Assembly (NCBI GenBank): GCA_021234155.1
Contig: JAJEKV010000144.1
Span: forward strand, 990,001-1,054,000
From: Isoetes taiwanensis
Taxonomy: Eukaryota; Streptophyta; Lycopodiopsida; Isoetales; Isoetaceae
Length of the DNA stretch: 64,000 bases
Direction of reading: 5' to 3'
Shown here: positions 10,130-21,474 of the stretch, piece by piece
Numbering within the stretch: the stretch's first letter is position 1
Layout of the letters: each line of letters opens with the position of its first letter
Position numbers and translations under genes: made by a program
The notes under the pieces: generated by a model
Databases searched by the model: none
What the model was told of the DNA's origin: nothing
Seen by the model: only the letters and a program-made list of their open reading frames with translations

Positions 10130-11740
10130 GGCGGACCAAAATCAAGCATTCGCCATCTCCCTATAGTAATTAACTAGTCTAGACACTTAGTCTTGGAGTT
10201 AAAATCCCAAATACAAATCTAGAATATTGCAAAAAAAAGAAAGAAAAATCCCATGAGTATTGCTAGTAGCTAGATAGGAGTAGTGCTAATTACTTAACTT
10301 TTGTAAAGATTCTAGAGGATGAAGAAAAAAATTTTCTAGGAAAAATTAACCACTAGACCACTCACAGCATGCGTAAATCACTAGTTAGGCTGCATCCGAA
10401 CCATGCTTTGGCGCATGCTGTAAGTGGTTACTGCATTCTGACCCTTTCAAACGTCAAAATGCAAAACTAATAATGCATTCGAGCTTAAAATGAGTATTTA
10501 AGTTAGGAAAACATCTTAAAATACCAAAAAAGAATAAGTTTAGACCATTTTAGGATGACCACTCACACCATGGGCAGATACTTGCAATATCTCATTTGTA
10601 GGCATATCTAAACATTTCTAACTCATTTCAAATTGATAATAATTATCTCCCACTTCTATGATTCATTTGACTTGTAAACTCCATGTCTGAGTGAGAAGGT
10701 ATTTTTAGGGAGGCTCTGGAAATTGCATGCGAGTGAAATTGTGGGTGGACAATTTCACAGTTAATGACACACAGGTTTCGCCATTTAATCCTCTGTTTGG
10801 CAGGCTGACTAACCTCGAAGGAACACTTCCATGAGCATTCTTCATGCATGCATTTTGAACAGTTGCGATGTCGCAAATCCTCTCACAGAGTTGCATGTTG
10901 GTTCATGAATTCTAGTTTGTTGAACTGTTTTGAGTTATGGTGGTGGTGTTTTTCACGCTTGTAATGTGCAAGACGGAGTTGTATCAAATTCTCTAATGGC
11001 AGTGTTGTATCGGACTACGTTATAACAGCTTGTAATTAGACTCTGGAGTTGTGTCAGGCTCTTGTTCCCGTAATCCGATTATGTTCTTGTTGTTATAATT
11101 CAATGCATGCTATGGAGGACGGGCTTCTGTTATGAAAACACTCCAGGCAAATCTTGTATTATTGACTGCATTATTGACTTGGGATCATGGCCTTGAAATC
11201 ATAGGCGATAGGGTTTGACCCCATCTTCTTTTCGGCTCTATGACCAAGGTTAGAGAATATAGCATATCATCTGTTATATTCCCTGGATCAAGGGTCATGA
11301 TGGAATGAGTATAAAGATGGAACGAGTGTCTAGGTACATAATCGCAACACTTTTCCACGTTGCATTAAACTGCAAAGACAACAAGAAGTCAAATTTTATT
11401 ATTTGATTGAAACAAACAATAGCTACCCAATCAAATTTCACTACACTAGTGATCTTTTCTTTACCCCTAATTCATCAGAATCTTGTTCCGTTCCTATATT
11501 CCACAAACCTTAAATAAACATTTTGATGTATATCTTCTACATTCTATGGTTGAAAATTAGAAAATTTCATCGATGACACAAGTAGACTTCCACTTTTAAT
11601 TCAGGATAGAGCTCCGTTAACAGAATATGGCATGCAGTTATTGCAGGAAATCCAAGTGCCTCATTCTCGTGATATCTTTCATAGATTTACTAATTAAGAC
11701 TCTTCAGATTCGCACCAAATTAAGCATAAATCTGTACAAT
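10130..11740. other. Non-coding stretch downstream of the GH43 gene
   Basis: AT-rich, with only short frames (the longest is 77 codons) and no recognisable element. It holds the 3' flank of the minus-strand GH43 gene, whose stop codon is at 11959. No clear polyadenylation signal can be singled out among the many A/T-rich stretches. Confidence 0.5.
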
Positions 11741-11958
11741 ATTGACCAATCAGACAAAGGCTATACTTGATGCATCAAGTAAAATCAGAATTTTTTTTTT
11801 TCCACAGATGTATATGCATCTCATTTCCCATAGGCAAATCACACATTATTCTTTATACAGATATGGGTCAGATGATGCAGTACTTTTTTGCTTCTGCTGC
11901 ATTTCTTCATGCTGCTCGGAAACGCACTTAAGCACATGAAGAACAAATATAAAGAACT

Positions 11959-13867
11959 TCAAACCTTCAGAAAATAATCCCATCCAGCGGGTAGTTTCCA
12001 CTTTGTGTACCATCTGATTGAGACCCTTGACCAAAATGGAAACTCAAATCTATCTGGTATAGGCTCGTCTGCAGGACCATCCACTGTGAGAGGAAGCCAT
12101 ACATACCTTGAGTCCTTTAAATCAGTTGCATTCCATCGGTCTGCCATAAATATAAACAGGTTTTGCTGTCCAGGTATGGGAAAGATAAACGCTCCCTGAG
12201 AGTAGAATGTTGACAACCTCATCTCCTCAGTGCCACCATGGCATGGGTTACCCACGGTTTCCCAAGGCCCTAGCATAGATTCTGCAACATGTAAGAGTGC
12301 AGCATTGGCAGCCCAACCTGTACACCCAGATGTTACCATATAGTAAATGCTCCGATGTTTGAAAATGGTTGGTGCTTCCCTGTGCTGATCAACAAGTATC
12401 CTGGACATAACATTCCGAAAACCCAGGTAGTCGTCATGCAATGGGGATATATGCAATTCACTATTGCTTTCTGAAGAATACATAATGTATGCTGTCCCAT
12501 CATCATCTTTAAATACTGTCATGTCTCTACTCTCAAAAGCATGAGGTTGCTTGCTTCCTAGATACTGAAAAGGGCCCTCAGGTTGTGAACTGATTGCAAC
12601 ACCAAGTGAGGCTTTGGAGTAGTTGGCATTGTCTACATGCATCCACATCACATACAAATTTGTTTTTGCATTGTAAATCACTTTAGGCCTTTCAATAACG
12701 TTGCTCAGATGAAGATCACTAGATCTATTTTCCTTGTCCGCTTTTATGACCAAGTTTTCATGCTTCCAAAGCCAAAGGTCCAGAGAAGAGTAACAACTGA
12801 TCCCTACAACATCAACCTGCAAGGAAAGACAATTAAACTTTAGAAAGCCTCATGCAAATGCCTAGCATCCTTCTCTCTCTCTCTTTTTCTTTTGTTTTCC
12901 TTTTGGACTTCTGCTAGCAGCATGCCACCACCAATTCCTCATTAAACTCTTACGAAGGGAATACTTTCAGGACATGATGTTGACGCTGGTTATGCAGTTC
13001 TGAAACTAAAGCTTTTTGTGATGACATCAAGAAGCCAATCACAGAGGTGAAGATGTGGTGCTCTCCAGTGAAGTTCTCATGTAGACTGGATCGAGCATAA
13101 CATGGAAAATTTAGATTTTCTGGAATATTTTCATAGGTATGAATAACAATCATGTCTAGATGTATCAGATAAATCTGGCACCCTCTCTTCTTCTTATAAC
13201 AAGCACATATGTTTCTTGCTTTTTTTTATTAGGTAGGCCACCAGTTTGCAAAGAATATTTCCAAGATAGAAGTATGATAGCATGTAGTTTTAGGAAACTT
13301 AGATTTTATTGGAAATTTTCTCTTTCTAGCCTAATTTTCGGAAATTCATGCTAGGAAAGGGAAGGACAGGAAGCTCACTCTTGCAGTGGAATGTTTTGTC
13401 AGATGATAAGTTGGACCATTCTTATTCTCTCCATACCAGTAAAAAGATCTCCGTTCTGGGACATATAAAAGGCTGCCACCATGGGCTTGAATCGGGTTGC
13501 CATCTGTATCCATCCACAATCTTCCAGGGAAAAAATACTGCCAATTTTCCCCATGCGTATTTAAGGGATCAATTGCCAGACTGTTAATAAAATCCTTCTC
13601 GTTACTTCCAATTTGCTTGCCGTTCTTATCCCCATTTTTGGATAAGGAAAGCACTTCGATCTCGTCCTGAAGCTCCAATTCCACAAAACTTCGCATATCA
13701 GATCTGAGGTCAGACAAGAGGGAAGTTTGGCTGGGAGACAATGCTATATATGCATGGAAAAATAGGAGCCAGGCTACCAAACCCCAAACAACAATTGATA
13801 TCCAGCATGTATTCCCTACATTGCTGTTAAAATTAAAGATACCTGACTTTGCAGATCTGCGAACCAT
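11959..13867 (-). CDS. Glycosyl hydrolase family 43 protein, Golgi exo-beta-1,3-galactosidase type (two exons)
   Basis: Minus-strand gene with exon 1 at 13867-13379 and exon 2 at 12816-11959, joined across a 562-bp phase-0 intron (donor GTGAGC, acceptor TGCAG). It encodes about 448 residues, close to the roughly 465 of plant homologues. Residues 20-43 are a single hydrophobic span, fitting a type II Golgi membrane protein. A short stem follows, then the beta-propeller domain (FFPGRLW, QAHGG, YWYGE, IERPKVIYN, ESRDMTVFKDDDG, DQHREAP, MADRW, SRYVWLPL). The Glu of REAP (about 310) is the expected general acid and the Asp of SRDM (about 261) a likely pKa modulator; this is family knowledge, not shown here. 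Arabidopsis members (AtGH43A/B) trim arabinogalactan glycans. The start chosen has a purine at -3 and G at +4 and matches homologue N-termini; the frame stays open upstream to 13972. No frameshift is seen. Confidence 0.93.
12817..13378 (-). other. Intron of the GH43 gene
   Basis: The intron falls between codons for Arg and Val in the STAR|VDVVG block, a position that aligns with uninterrupted homologue sequence. It has GT and AG ends, and a pyrimidine-rich run (CTCTCTCTCTTTTTC-like on the plus strand near 12873) inside. Confidence 0.88.
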
Positions 13868-13979
13868 CACGCCCAAATCCTCATTTCCAGCTATTGAATG
13901 GGAATAACCTTGCAATCCCAGTCTCAGCCGTCTCTCACAGGAAATTTCGAAAAATAAACTAGCCCAAAGCACCTTCGAT

Positions 13980-14850
13980 TAAGTTTAGGGCATGTGAATG
14001 ATTCTCGTTGAAATTCATATATCTAGACTAGACATGTATAATTCTTTTAGAAATATGCTTTTGTAATATCCTCATTTGATACTTCCTCCTGAAAGCGACA
14101 CGTAAATTTTTTAGGACAAAAAGCAGGGCTTTAAAAAGGACGAAAAAAAGTGATCTTAGTGGTTGCTGGCTAGCCACCTATGTGAAGAAATATTGCAAAA
14201 AAAAAAAATTACTATGAATTTTGATGATTAGACGAGTGTAGGACAACTGCGGATTCAGTGGAGCGGATGTGGAACAGATGTGAATCATGTGCGGCAGGAT
14301 GGAGATTTGAAGGTATATGGTTTCTTTGCTAGGATTAACAGCATCCATCCAGGCAGTGACGCCTCTGGATTTTATGTATATGATAAGCTGAGTTGGCTAA
14401 GCCTCTGGTTTGGCACAAAAGGAAACTCCAGCATGCCCCAAAAGTTCAAACAAGATTGGGCTGGCTAAATCTGAGCGGTTACTAAAACCTAAAATACATT
14501 AAAACCTAAATTAAAAATGTAAAACCTTAACCTAAATTATTACAGACCTGAATTTATTACAGACCTGAACCTAAATATAAAACATTAACTAATGAAAATA
14601 AAACATGAAAGGAAATTACCTGGATAATAAACTTTGCCAGCATCTCGTTCAACTCCCTATGAGGTATCCTTCCAATAGGAATACTTGTATCACAATTGAA
14701 AGCTTTTTTCCACTCATCAAATCACCTACGAGCCCAAGCATTAATACTTCGTGAACGCTCAACACCTCCATTCAACACCTCCATTCATGGCTGATGTAGC
14801 AAGCGATCGCACCAATCATTTTTTCTTTTGGCCTAGAAAAATATACATAA
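13980..14850. other. Intergenic region upstream of GH43
   Basis: This should contain the GH43 promoter (minus strand), but no unambiguous TATA box at a convincing distance was found. The rest is AT-rich with one 62-codon frame (14280-14468) of no known domain. Confidence 0.4.
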
Positions 14851-14882
14851 CTAGAAACGTGTGCCCGGCGATGCCGGGCATT
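14851..14882 (-). mobile_element. Helitron-like 3' terminus
   Basis: On the minus strand the sequence is a perfect GC hairpin, GCCCGGC-ATC-GCCGGGC, followed eight bases later by CTAG and then T. A 16-20-base hairpin shortly before CTRR, with insertion before T, is the classical Helitron 3' end. The 5' end (TC) was not found, so the length is unknown. A related but imperfect GCCGGGC-rich motif occurs at about 15926-15972. Confidence 0.5.
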
Positions 14883-15308
14883 AGTCATGCATGTAGAATG
14901 AGTGGACGTGGGTGAATATGAGTATCTGTCAGTTCCTGCTTCTCTCGTATGTGATTCAAGATTGGTAGGATGCAAAACTGTAATATATAGAATGCATTGT
15001 TGATGGAGTCATTGATGTTATTGGTATAAATGTTATTGATTAAAATAGAGATTGGTTTAGAGTTCATCATGGTCTGTCCATTCTCCGTGTTTACTTCTAT
15101 AAAGGTTGGTGGTAAAAATAAAATACATCACCAGAGAAAATAAGTTGGCAGTAATAAATGCAAAAGATAAAAGCATCGCATTGAGATCCGCAAAAACATG
15201 ACATGCTATATTCATTTTATTTTAACAATTAGACTTAATTGTTCCATTGTAGAAAATTGCAAGTAAACTAATTTATAAAGCAAAAATGCACATCTTCTGT
15301 CATCTTTC

Positions 15309-15522
15309 CTTTTTTTTTTTGAAGAACTGTGGCAGCAATATATTAAAAGAATGGTAATGTTACAAAGCAAGTGAGAAGGAAGGAGAACTGCCCCAAAGAG
15401 ACAGTGATACCTCGACACTCCACAACAACTGCAACTCTACTGCTGTACAAACTGACCATCACCATCTATCACACCCAAGAAGTCCAGCCAAATGGAAAAC
15501 TTCCGCTCTACTAATCCCGGGA
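15309..15522 (-). mobile_element. Short non-LTR retrotransposon insertion (SINE or 5'-truncated LINE)
   Basis: A 214-bp insert begins on the plus strand with C followed by a run of T, the poly(A) tail of a minus-strand element. It is flanked by perfect 19-bp target-site duplications (ACATCTTCTGTCATCTTTC at 15290-15308 and 15523-15541). The 3' part (GCTTTGTAACATT ... TGCTGCCACAG) resembles plant L1 3' ends. No coding capacity remains. Confidence 0.88.
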
Positions 15523-15989
15523 ACATCTTCTGTCATCTTTCTTCTTCGTACATGTTCTTGCCAAGACTACAGTCACAGTTATGCAAACAATAACATTAAA
15601 AGAACCTTGTTCAAGGCAAGATCACTTATCCCAATATCCACCCTGGTTTTTTAGGCCATGCCACATCAGGCACTCTCCAAACCAAAGCCCATATAACTTG
15701 CCAAATAATCTTCCATCTATAAACTTGAAGAATCTTACATATTGTCACATATTTTTACATTTTTAAACTTGAATAATCTTATGTCTTGTCATACAATCTT
15801 ACAACTATAAACATAAATCTTACATCTATAAAGTTTTGAATTTGGAAGTATAAAGTGTAAAGTAAACTTTGAATCTTGATATAAGGTACTCCATCATCTT
15901 CCGTGTTAACGCCAACTCTAACAGCAAATGTGTGCCCAACGTTGCCGGGCTCATGTCCTAGCATGCCGGGCTAATTATGTTTTTCTACT

Positions 15990-18170
15990 CGGCAAAATTA
16001 AATCTTTTTATAGACATATATTTTTTCTACAGACTTAAATCTTCCAAGTTGAGGGTTGAGGGGTTAAGCCTGACTTAGCATCATGAGTAATTTGTTAAAG
16101 ACGACTAAATGCAAGTATCATTACTCAATTTTTTCTTAAGCCTTTGGCAAAGAGTGTGTGGCTTCTACAGCATCCAAATATACTGGTACATTGGGTGGTG
16201 CTTTCAAAGTGACCCCTGATGTGAGAAACGAAACCATCCCTTCAAAGTTAGAGTGGCTCATAGGTTCAACCGAAGAAGCTAAGCATTTTTTACAGAAAGA
16301 TTATTCATAGAAATGGCAGGGGCAACCCCTTTGTATCGAGAAGAAAACCATGCGTTTCTTTTTCTTGAAGTTTGTGTTACACCATAAGAAACTTCATCAT
16401 TTTAACATCATCCAAGCTTTGAACATTAATATATGAATAATGTAACTCTCAAGTAGCTTTCTTTATGCAACATTACATTTTCTCTAATATATGAAGAATG
16501 TAACTCTTAAGTAGCTTTCTTTATCTTTATGCAACATTACATTTTCTCTCACCCTTAATGAGAATTAAGGGCGAAGGTTGCATGTTTGCTACAACATATT
16601 CAATATGACACCAAAAAAATATGCACCCGCACCAGTTCATGCAGGTTATTCTTTCAGATAATTACTTCGTCCCTCATTTAGTCCTTCAAACTTTGGAATA
16701 TGCACATCCAATGTGGGCCTAAAGAAAATCAAATCAGCTAGGCAATGGAAGACAAAGTACTTGCTGTAACAAATATATATTGGATATTGCTCCAGATTTC
16801 TGAATCAACAAATTATGGAGTCAAGACCTTTGCTTCTTGATTTGCAGGCCTCATAGCAACGTTTTTAATTTGCAATCATCTGTGTCTCGTTGCATGCATC
16901 AGTATTTGGGCCAAGCTCAACCATACGATCTATGGCATGCTGCATTGTTCTTTAAAACCATAAGTTTACATGACCAAGCATTATTGTCCATATCAATACT
17001 AAGGTCAAACCATCACAAATCCTACACGTAAAATAGTCTAAATTAAGATTTCAAAAAGAAATCGATTTTTTTTTTTTTGCAGGATTCAAATTGAAAATTT
17101 CAAAAGTATGGCAAAGCAAAACTATTGAAGAAAGGGATTACTACCTCATAAAGAGCTCTGCTGACAAAAAAACGACGACTTCAATTCATTGTGCAAATGG
17201 CAAACTATGTAAACCTATACATCTGGAGGGGGGCTCCCCATTGGCATCCCTTTCTGTTGCATTAGAACTTTGCAAGGATAGGATATGGGGAGTTAGTTGT
17301 AGGCATAATCGAGCTGTAGATTCATGCTGCTGCAAGGAATGCAAGCATTCTATCATTTCCAGGTTGCCTCTATCATAACCATGAAAATGGAATACCAATT
17401 GGTGTTACTATTATGGCCCTTTCCCACCTTAACCCCACAGGTACAGACCCAAAATGCCCTTGGATATTTAAAGATGGAAAACTTCGTTTCTGCTATACTT
17501 ATGAATTTTTTTAATGTATGTTGGAAACCATTGCAGTGGAATCACGTGCTCCTGCCAACACCAAATGCCAAATGCGAATAAGGAAAGACAATCTAAGGGT
17601 CCTAAAATAAGCCGAATTGATTGGATGAAATAAAAATCAATTATTCACTATAAAACAGCTTCTAATAATCAAAGCCTCATTTCTAAGTTGCCTCTGTCAT
17701 AACAGCAACAATGAAATGGAATGGAATGCAAAACACCCATATCTCAACCTATCTTGCTCCAAAGAATTATTTTTTCAAGGAAAAAACAAAATCCTAGAGC
17801 ACAATTCAACATGCTAAATTCTAGAATTAATTAATCTATAGTACATAGCATGGATAAGTAAATCTCACCTTACCTGCTCACTCGAAAAGACATGCTCAAA
17901 GCTAGTAGAGTGAACTTTCATTTCTCACTGGGTTATAAAACGAATAAGCTGAGGCAGATTAGAGAGGGTAATTAGAAATGGCATGCATAGATAGTGGCGT
18001 ACCTGAAATGAAATGGATGCATATGAGACAATTGCAGCTTCACCATCATCAAATATTATACCAAGAACGGCAATCAAGAATATAATATAATATAATATGT
18101 ATTATCACGCCCCTTAGGACCTTGAGGTCATAGAATAGATCGTGCAAGAACGGCCTTCAAGAAGGGAAAA
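15990..18170. other. Non-coding stretch
   Basis: AT-rich with scattered frames below 100 codons. The frame at 17091-17378 is preceded by a poly-T run and TGCAG, resembling a splice acceptor, but encodes no recognisable domain. A block GGTTGCCTCTATCATAAC with AATGGAAT appears at about 17360 and again near 17690, suggesting a small internal duplication. A short (AATAT)n-type run is at 18080-18105. Confidence 0.45.
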
Positions 18171-18183
18171 CTATCCCGAATCT

Positions 18184-18731
18184 TTTTTTTTTTGTTGAAG
18201 GACGTCAGACTTTATTCAATCAAAGAGTCAAATACAAGTATAAATGCAGAGACAGGAATAAAATCTCAGCGGATAAGCGGAGACCCACCGAGTGAAGCAA
18301 CCTGCCTAAGCATAAGAGTGCACATCCAACAACTCCTCAAAAATCAATCGCCTCTTGCGAGGGGAAAGTGAAGAACAATGATACGACTTTACAATGTAAC
18401 CTTGAGCTTCTTGGAGAACACGATTATCACGCCACATCCGGACCTTTGAAGATTACCGTCTTCCTTTTTCCAGATAGTCCAAAGCAACCATCCTATTTGC
18501 TAGATGAAAAGCCGGCCTTGTAACTCTGTCCGTGTACTTGGGTAAATTGCCAAAAGCAGCTTGTTGACTTGTTAGTGAAACCGAAAAAGGGAAAACAACC
18601 TGGTCCATACGCGTCTAAGGTGTTCACACATGAAAAAGCAATGCTCAATGGTCTCAGATCCACGCTTGCATACAGGACTGCTCAATGGTCTCAGATCCAC
18701 GCTTGCATACAGGACTGCTCAATGGTCTCAG
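18184..18731 (-). mobile_element. 5'-truncated LINE (L1-type) 3' end with zf-RVT remnant
   Basis: The insert starts on the plus strand with a poly-T run and is bounded by 11-bp duplications ATCCCGAATCT (18173-18183 and 18732-18742), the signature of target-primed reverse transcription. On the minus strand, near 18690-18580, one frame reads PVCKRGSETIEHCFFMCEHL then RRVW, the zinc-binding zf-RVT domain at the C-terminus of plant L1 reverse transcriptases. The 5' portion, including the RT domain, is missing. The element begins with a 37-bp tandem repeat. Confidence 0.87.
18644..18731. repeat. 37-bp tandem repeat at the LINE 5' truncation point
   Basis: The unit TGCTCAATGGTCTCAGATCC plus ACGCTTGCATACAGGAC is present twice in full and once in part, with no mismatches. 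It includes the zf-RVT cysteine codons. It may have arisen by template slippage during insertion or be an assembly artefact. Confidence 0.9.
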
Positions 18732-18742
18732 ATCCCGAATCT

Positions 18743-19920
18743 TAAACCGTACATATTTTAAGATCTGGATTATGCTTGCTCAAGAGAAAAAAGGATATGA
18801 CATGGTTACCTCTAAAGTGAAATCCACCCCGTAGGAAAGCCCAAATGCTCTGGGTTATAAATCCGTCAAATAAGAGAGAGCCCTAAACCCCAACCTCCAT
18901 TTGAGCGCATGTGTAGAAGAAATAATAGCCTCTGCTTTTTTAAAAAAAGCTTTCCGCATTAACCTTCCGCCTTAAAGACAGGACACGAATAGGAACGTAA
19001 GGCATCTGGGATGAGAGGTGGGCTGAAAAATGGAGGAACAACCCCTCTGAAGCACAACGCCAAAACGTAGATGAGCAACTGGTGGAGGCTGTATGAGAAA
19101 ATCAAAAATTCAAAATCCATACTGTGGCATCCCGCAGGGAGAAGAGGGAACGCCGCATGTGCGGGAGGGAACGCCGCATGCGGCGCATGCGGCGTTCCCG
19201 CACAAAAACCAAGGCCTTCCCTTTTTAATAAAGAAGATTTAACAAATTCAATGGTTACAATTAATTTTGGCTGACATGACTAGGTATGTCTAGAATTATA
19301 GCAGACCTTATATCGCAGTTAAGGCAAGCCTGCTAAGATACAAGTCAAATCTATTCATATGCATTGTTGACCAAGCTTTTGTAAAAAACATGGTATGATC
19401 TCAAAGCACCAGAAAGACGTGCAAGGGCCCATGTACTGGGAAAGTGGACCAATTAAGGATCTATCATGAGGGAGGGTTGGAAAGGAAAGTGATGCTACCA
19501 ATTGTATGGTTAGATTTAAGAAAAGGAAAAAGAATTTAAAAAAAGAAAAGAAAAACGTTTTAAGACATTTGCCTATGAAATTTCATTTGATGATGCTCCA
19601 TTACCCTATTATTTAGTTTTGCTTGGGAGATGAACATCCCATCCACACTTGCTAGATTATTGAGCCATATTTTCCATGTAAATAATTTAAAAAATCTTTT
19701 TTCCTTCTGGCCTAGAAAAATTTACATAATTTAACAGATTTAATGGTCACACTTAATTTTGGGTGACATGGCTAGGTATATGGACATGCTAGAATTGCAG
19801 CAAGCATTATATCCTAGTTAAGGAAAGCCTGCTAAAAATACAAGCCAAATCTATTCATAGGCCATTGTTGACTAAGCTTTTGTAAAAAAACATGCATAGT
19901 ATGACCAAGCTTGCATTATC
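18743..19920. other. Non-coding stretch with a short GC palindrome
   Basis: No gene is seen. At 19143-19203 a GC-rich inverted repeat reads GGGAACGCCGCATGC facing GCATGCGGCGTTCCC. About 19230-19400 is echoed at 19720-19900 (blocks such as TGACATG.CTAGGTAT and AATCTATTCATA), a diverged direct duplication about 500 bp apart. Confidence 0.55.
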
Positions 19921-19924
19921 CAAA

Positions 19925-20270
19925 TATCAATATGTAGCATAATAATAGGGGGTTTTCTTTGTGTTTTTGTACGCTTTTCACTAAGGTTTTCCTATGATTT
20001 CGTGATGTATTCAAATGGATATACTAATGTGTACATCTAGAGTGCACCATTTCCGAGCCATTGATTTTAGCCTTTTTTTTTCAATGGTCAACAACCAATG
20101 GCTCACAACAAAAGCCTTTTTTTGTGCGTGTGGTGCATAATGGGCACATGAAGGGCCATTGATTTTAGTCTTTTCTTTCAATGGTCAACAACCAATGGCT
20201 CACAACAAAAGCCCTCTTTTTGTGTATGTGGTGCATAATGGGCACATGAAGGGCTTGAAGGGCGCATGTA
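19925..20270 (+). repeat. Dispersed repeat R1, longest copy, with internal tandem duplication
   Basis: Begins TATGTAGCATAATAATAGGG and matches 2849-3000 and the inverse of 5250-5482. Inside it, a unit of about 100 bp (CAATGGTCAACAACCAATGG ... GGGCACATGAAGGG) is present twice in tandem, at about 20090-20160 and 20185-20255. There is no coding sequence. Confidence 0.8.
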
Positions 20271-20497
20271 GTGCAGTTTCCCTGCCGGCAACACATTTCT
20301 TATTATAACTTTTGATCCAGAGCTCTGTTTGAGATGATTTTTATTGCGTTGGAAAGCTCTCTCCGAGATCTTTTTGATAGCGTATGATATGGATATGTTT
20401 GGTCAAGTTATCTATGCTAAAACAGCAATTTTTCGGCCGGGTTTGGTAGGCTTTCACATCCTACCAGCTGATTAATACAGGATTGTACTATTGGATA

Positions 20498-20502
20498 TTG
20501 TT
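20498..20502. other. Target-site duplication of element E1 (left)
   Basis: TTGTT directly precedes the left LTR and is repeated at 31525-31529 directly after the right LTR. Five bases is the expected length for Ty3/gypsy integrase. Confidence 0.8.
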
Positions 20503-21087
20503 TGTTTGGGGTCTGGGTTCGGGAACTCCTGGAAGACAGCCCTCTGTGAGGACCCGTGGATCTAACAGGAGAGTCCGGGGGACTATGTCACGCGGGATTT
20601 GCAAGAAGAGAAGAAGAAGAAGAAAACAGAACAAATGAGAGGAAAATGATAAGCTTCCTTGATATCAATGATGAACATACATGAGCTCTCGCAATAGAGA
20701 GAAAAACTGAAAGGAGACAAGACTCAAAACTCATCTAAAAACTCATGTGCTAGCTCTACTCATATATATAGTACAATGGCCTTGGGGCCCAATATAGACT
20801 CTGACCGATCTCGGTGGGCGACTCACGGAAGGAGGCGATTTGCAGGAATGTTGGCGGTGCCTCTTGAAGTGCCTAGAATAACGCGGACGCCGACGCGGGC
20901 GGTGACGGGCCGTCACTTGTCCGGGCGCCTCTTGTTGACGACCCGCCAGGCTTTGATCTGCGTGGTCCGGCCGCTTGGTCTTCTGGCGAGCCTTTGATGG
21001 CTGATGCGGGGTGGCCCGAGGATCCTTGAGCTTGACCTCGGTCATTTGTATGCATGAATAGTCCTTGTACCAGAGGCGGGACTAACA
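20503..21087 (-). repeat. 3' LTR of E1
   Basis: A 585-bp repeat that pairs with 30951-31524. The ends TGTTTGGGG (plus) and ACTAACA give the TG...CA termini. It contains TCATATATATAGTAC, a TATA-type promoter, conserved in all LTR copies. Differences from the other LTR are mostly indels in G/C-rich runs; AT-rich stretches such as CTTCCTTGATATCAATGATG are identical. Confidence 0.95.
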
Positions 21088-21100
21088 CTCCCCACCAAAC
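21088..21100 (-). other. Polypurine tract of E1
   Basis: In element orientation GTTTGGTGGGGAG directly precedes the 3' LTR. E2 has the nearly identical TTTGGTAGGGGGAG in the same place (39900-39913). It serves as the plus-strand primer in reverse transcription. Confidence 0.85.
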
Positions 21101-21474
21101 GACACTCGTGAGTGAAGAAAAGGAGAAAGTGTTTCGAGGGCGGGAAGCCATCTGTTCGAAAGTGATCCTCACGCGGGAGGAGGGCGGGCACCATTATGGT
21201 ACCGGCTAATGAGATCTGGCGTGTTTGAAGAGCGGGAGGAGTGTTTTGGCCAAGGGCGGGGATCTGCATCAATAAGAAAGCGAGAGCGCACCATGTCTTC
21301 AAAGGGCGGCATGGGCATCTGAAGAAATGTACCGACATTCCATGAGGAGACAGGTCCTGGAGGCCAAAGGCACCGACATCGCATTCGGATTGCAAATGAA
21401 AAATGGGATCTTTGCCGATTTAAGGAGCTTAGCAAAATGCATTTGAGAGCAGCACAAAATCGCTTGAAGATGGA

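Noticed and set aside
12005-13587. Plus-strand ORFs overlapping the GH43 gene (for example 12637-12843 and 13348-13587)
   Set aside because: They are shadows of the intact minus-strand GH43 exons.
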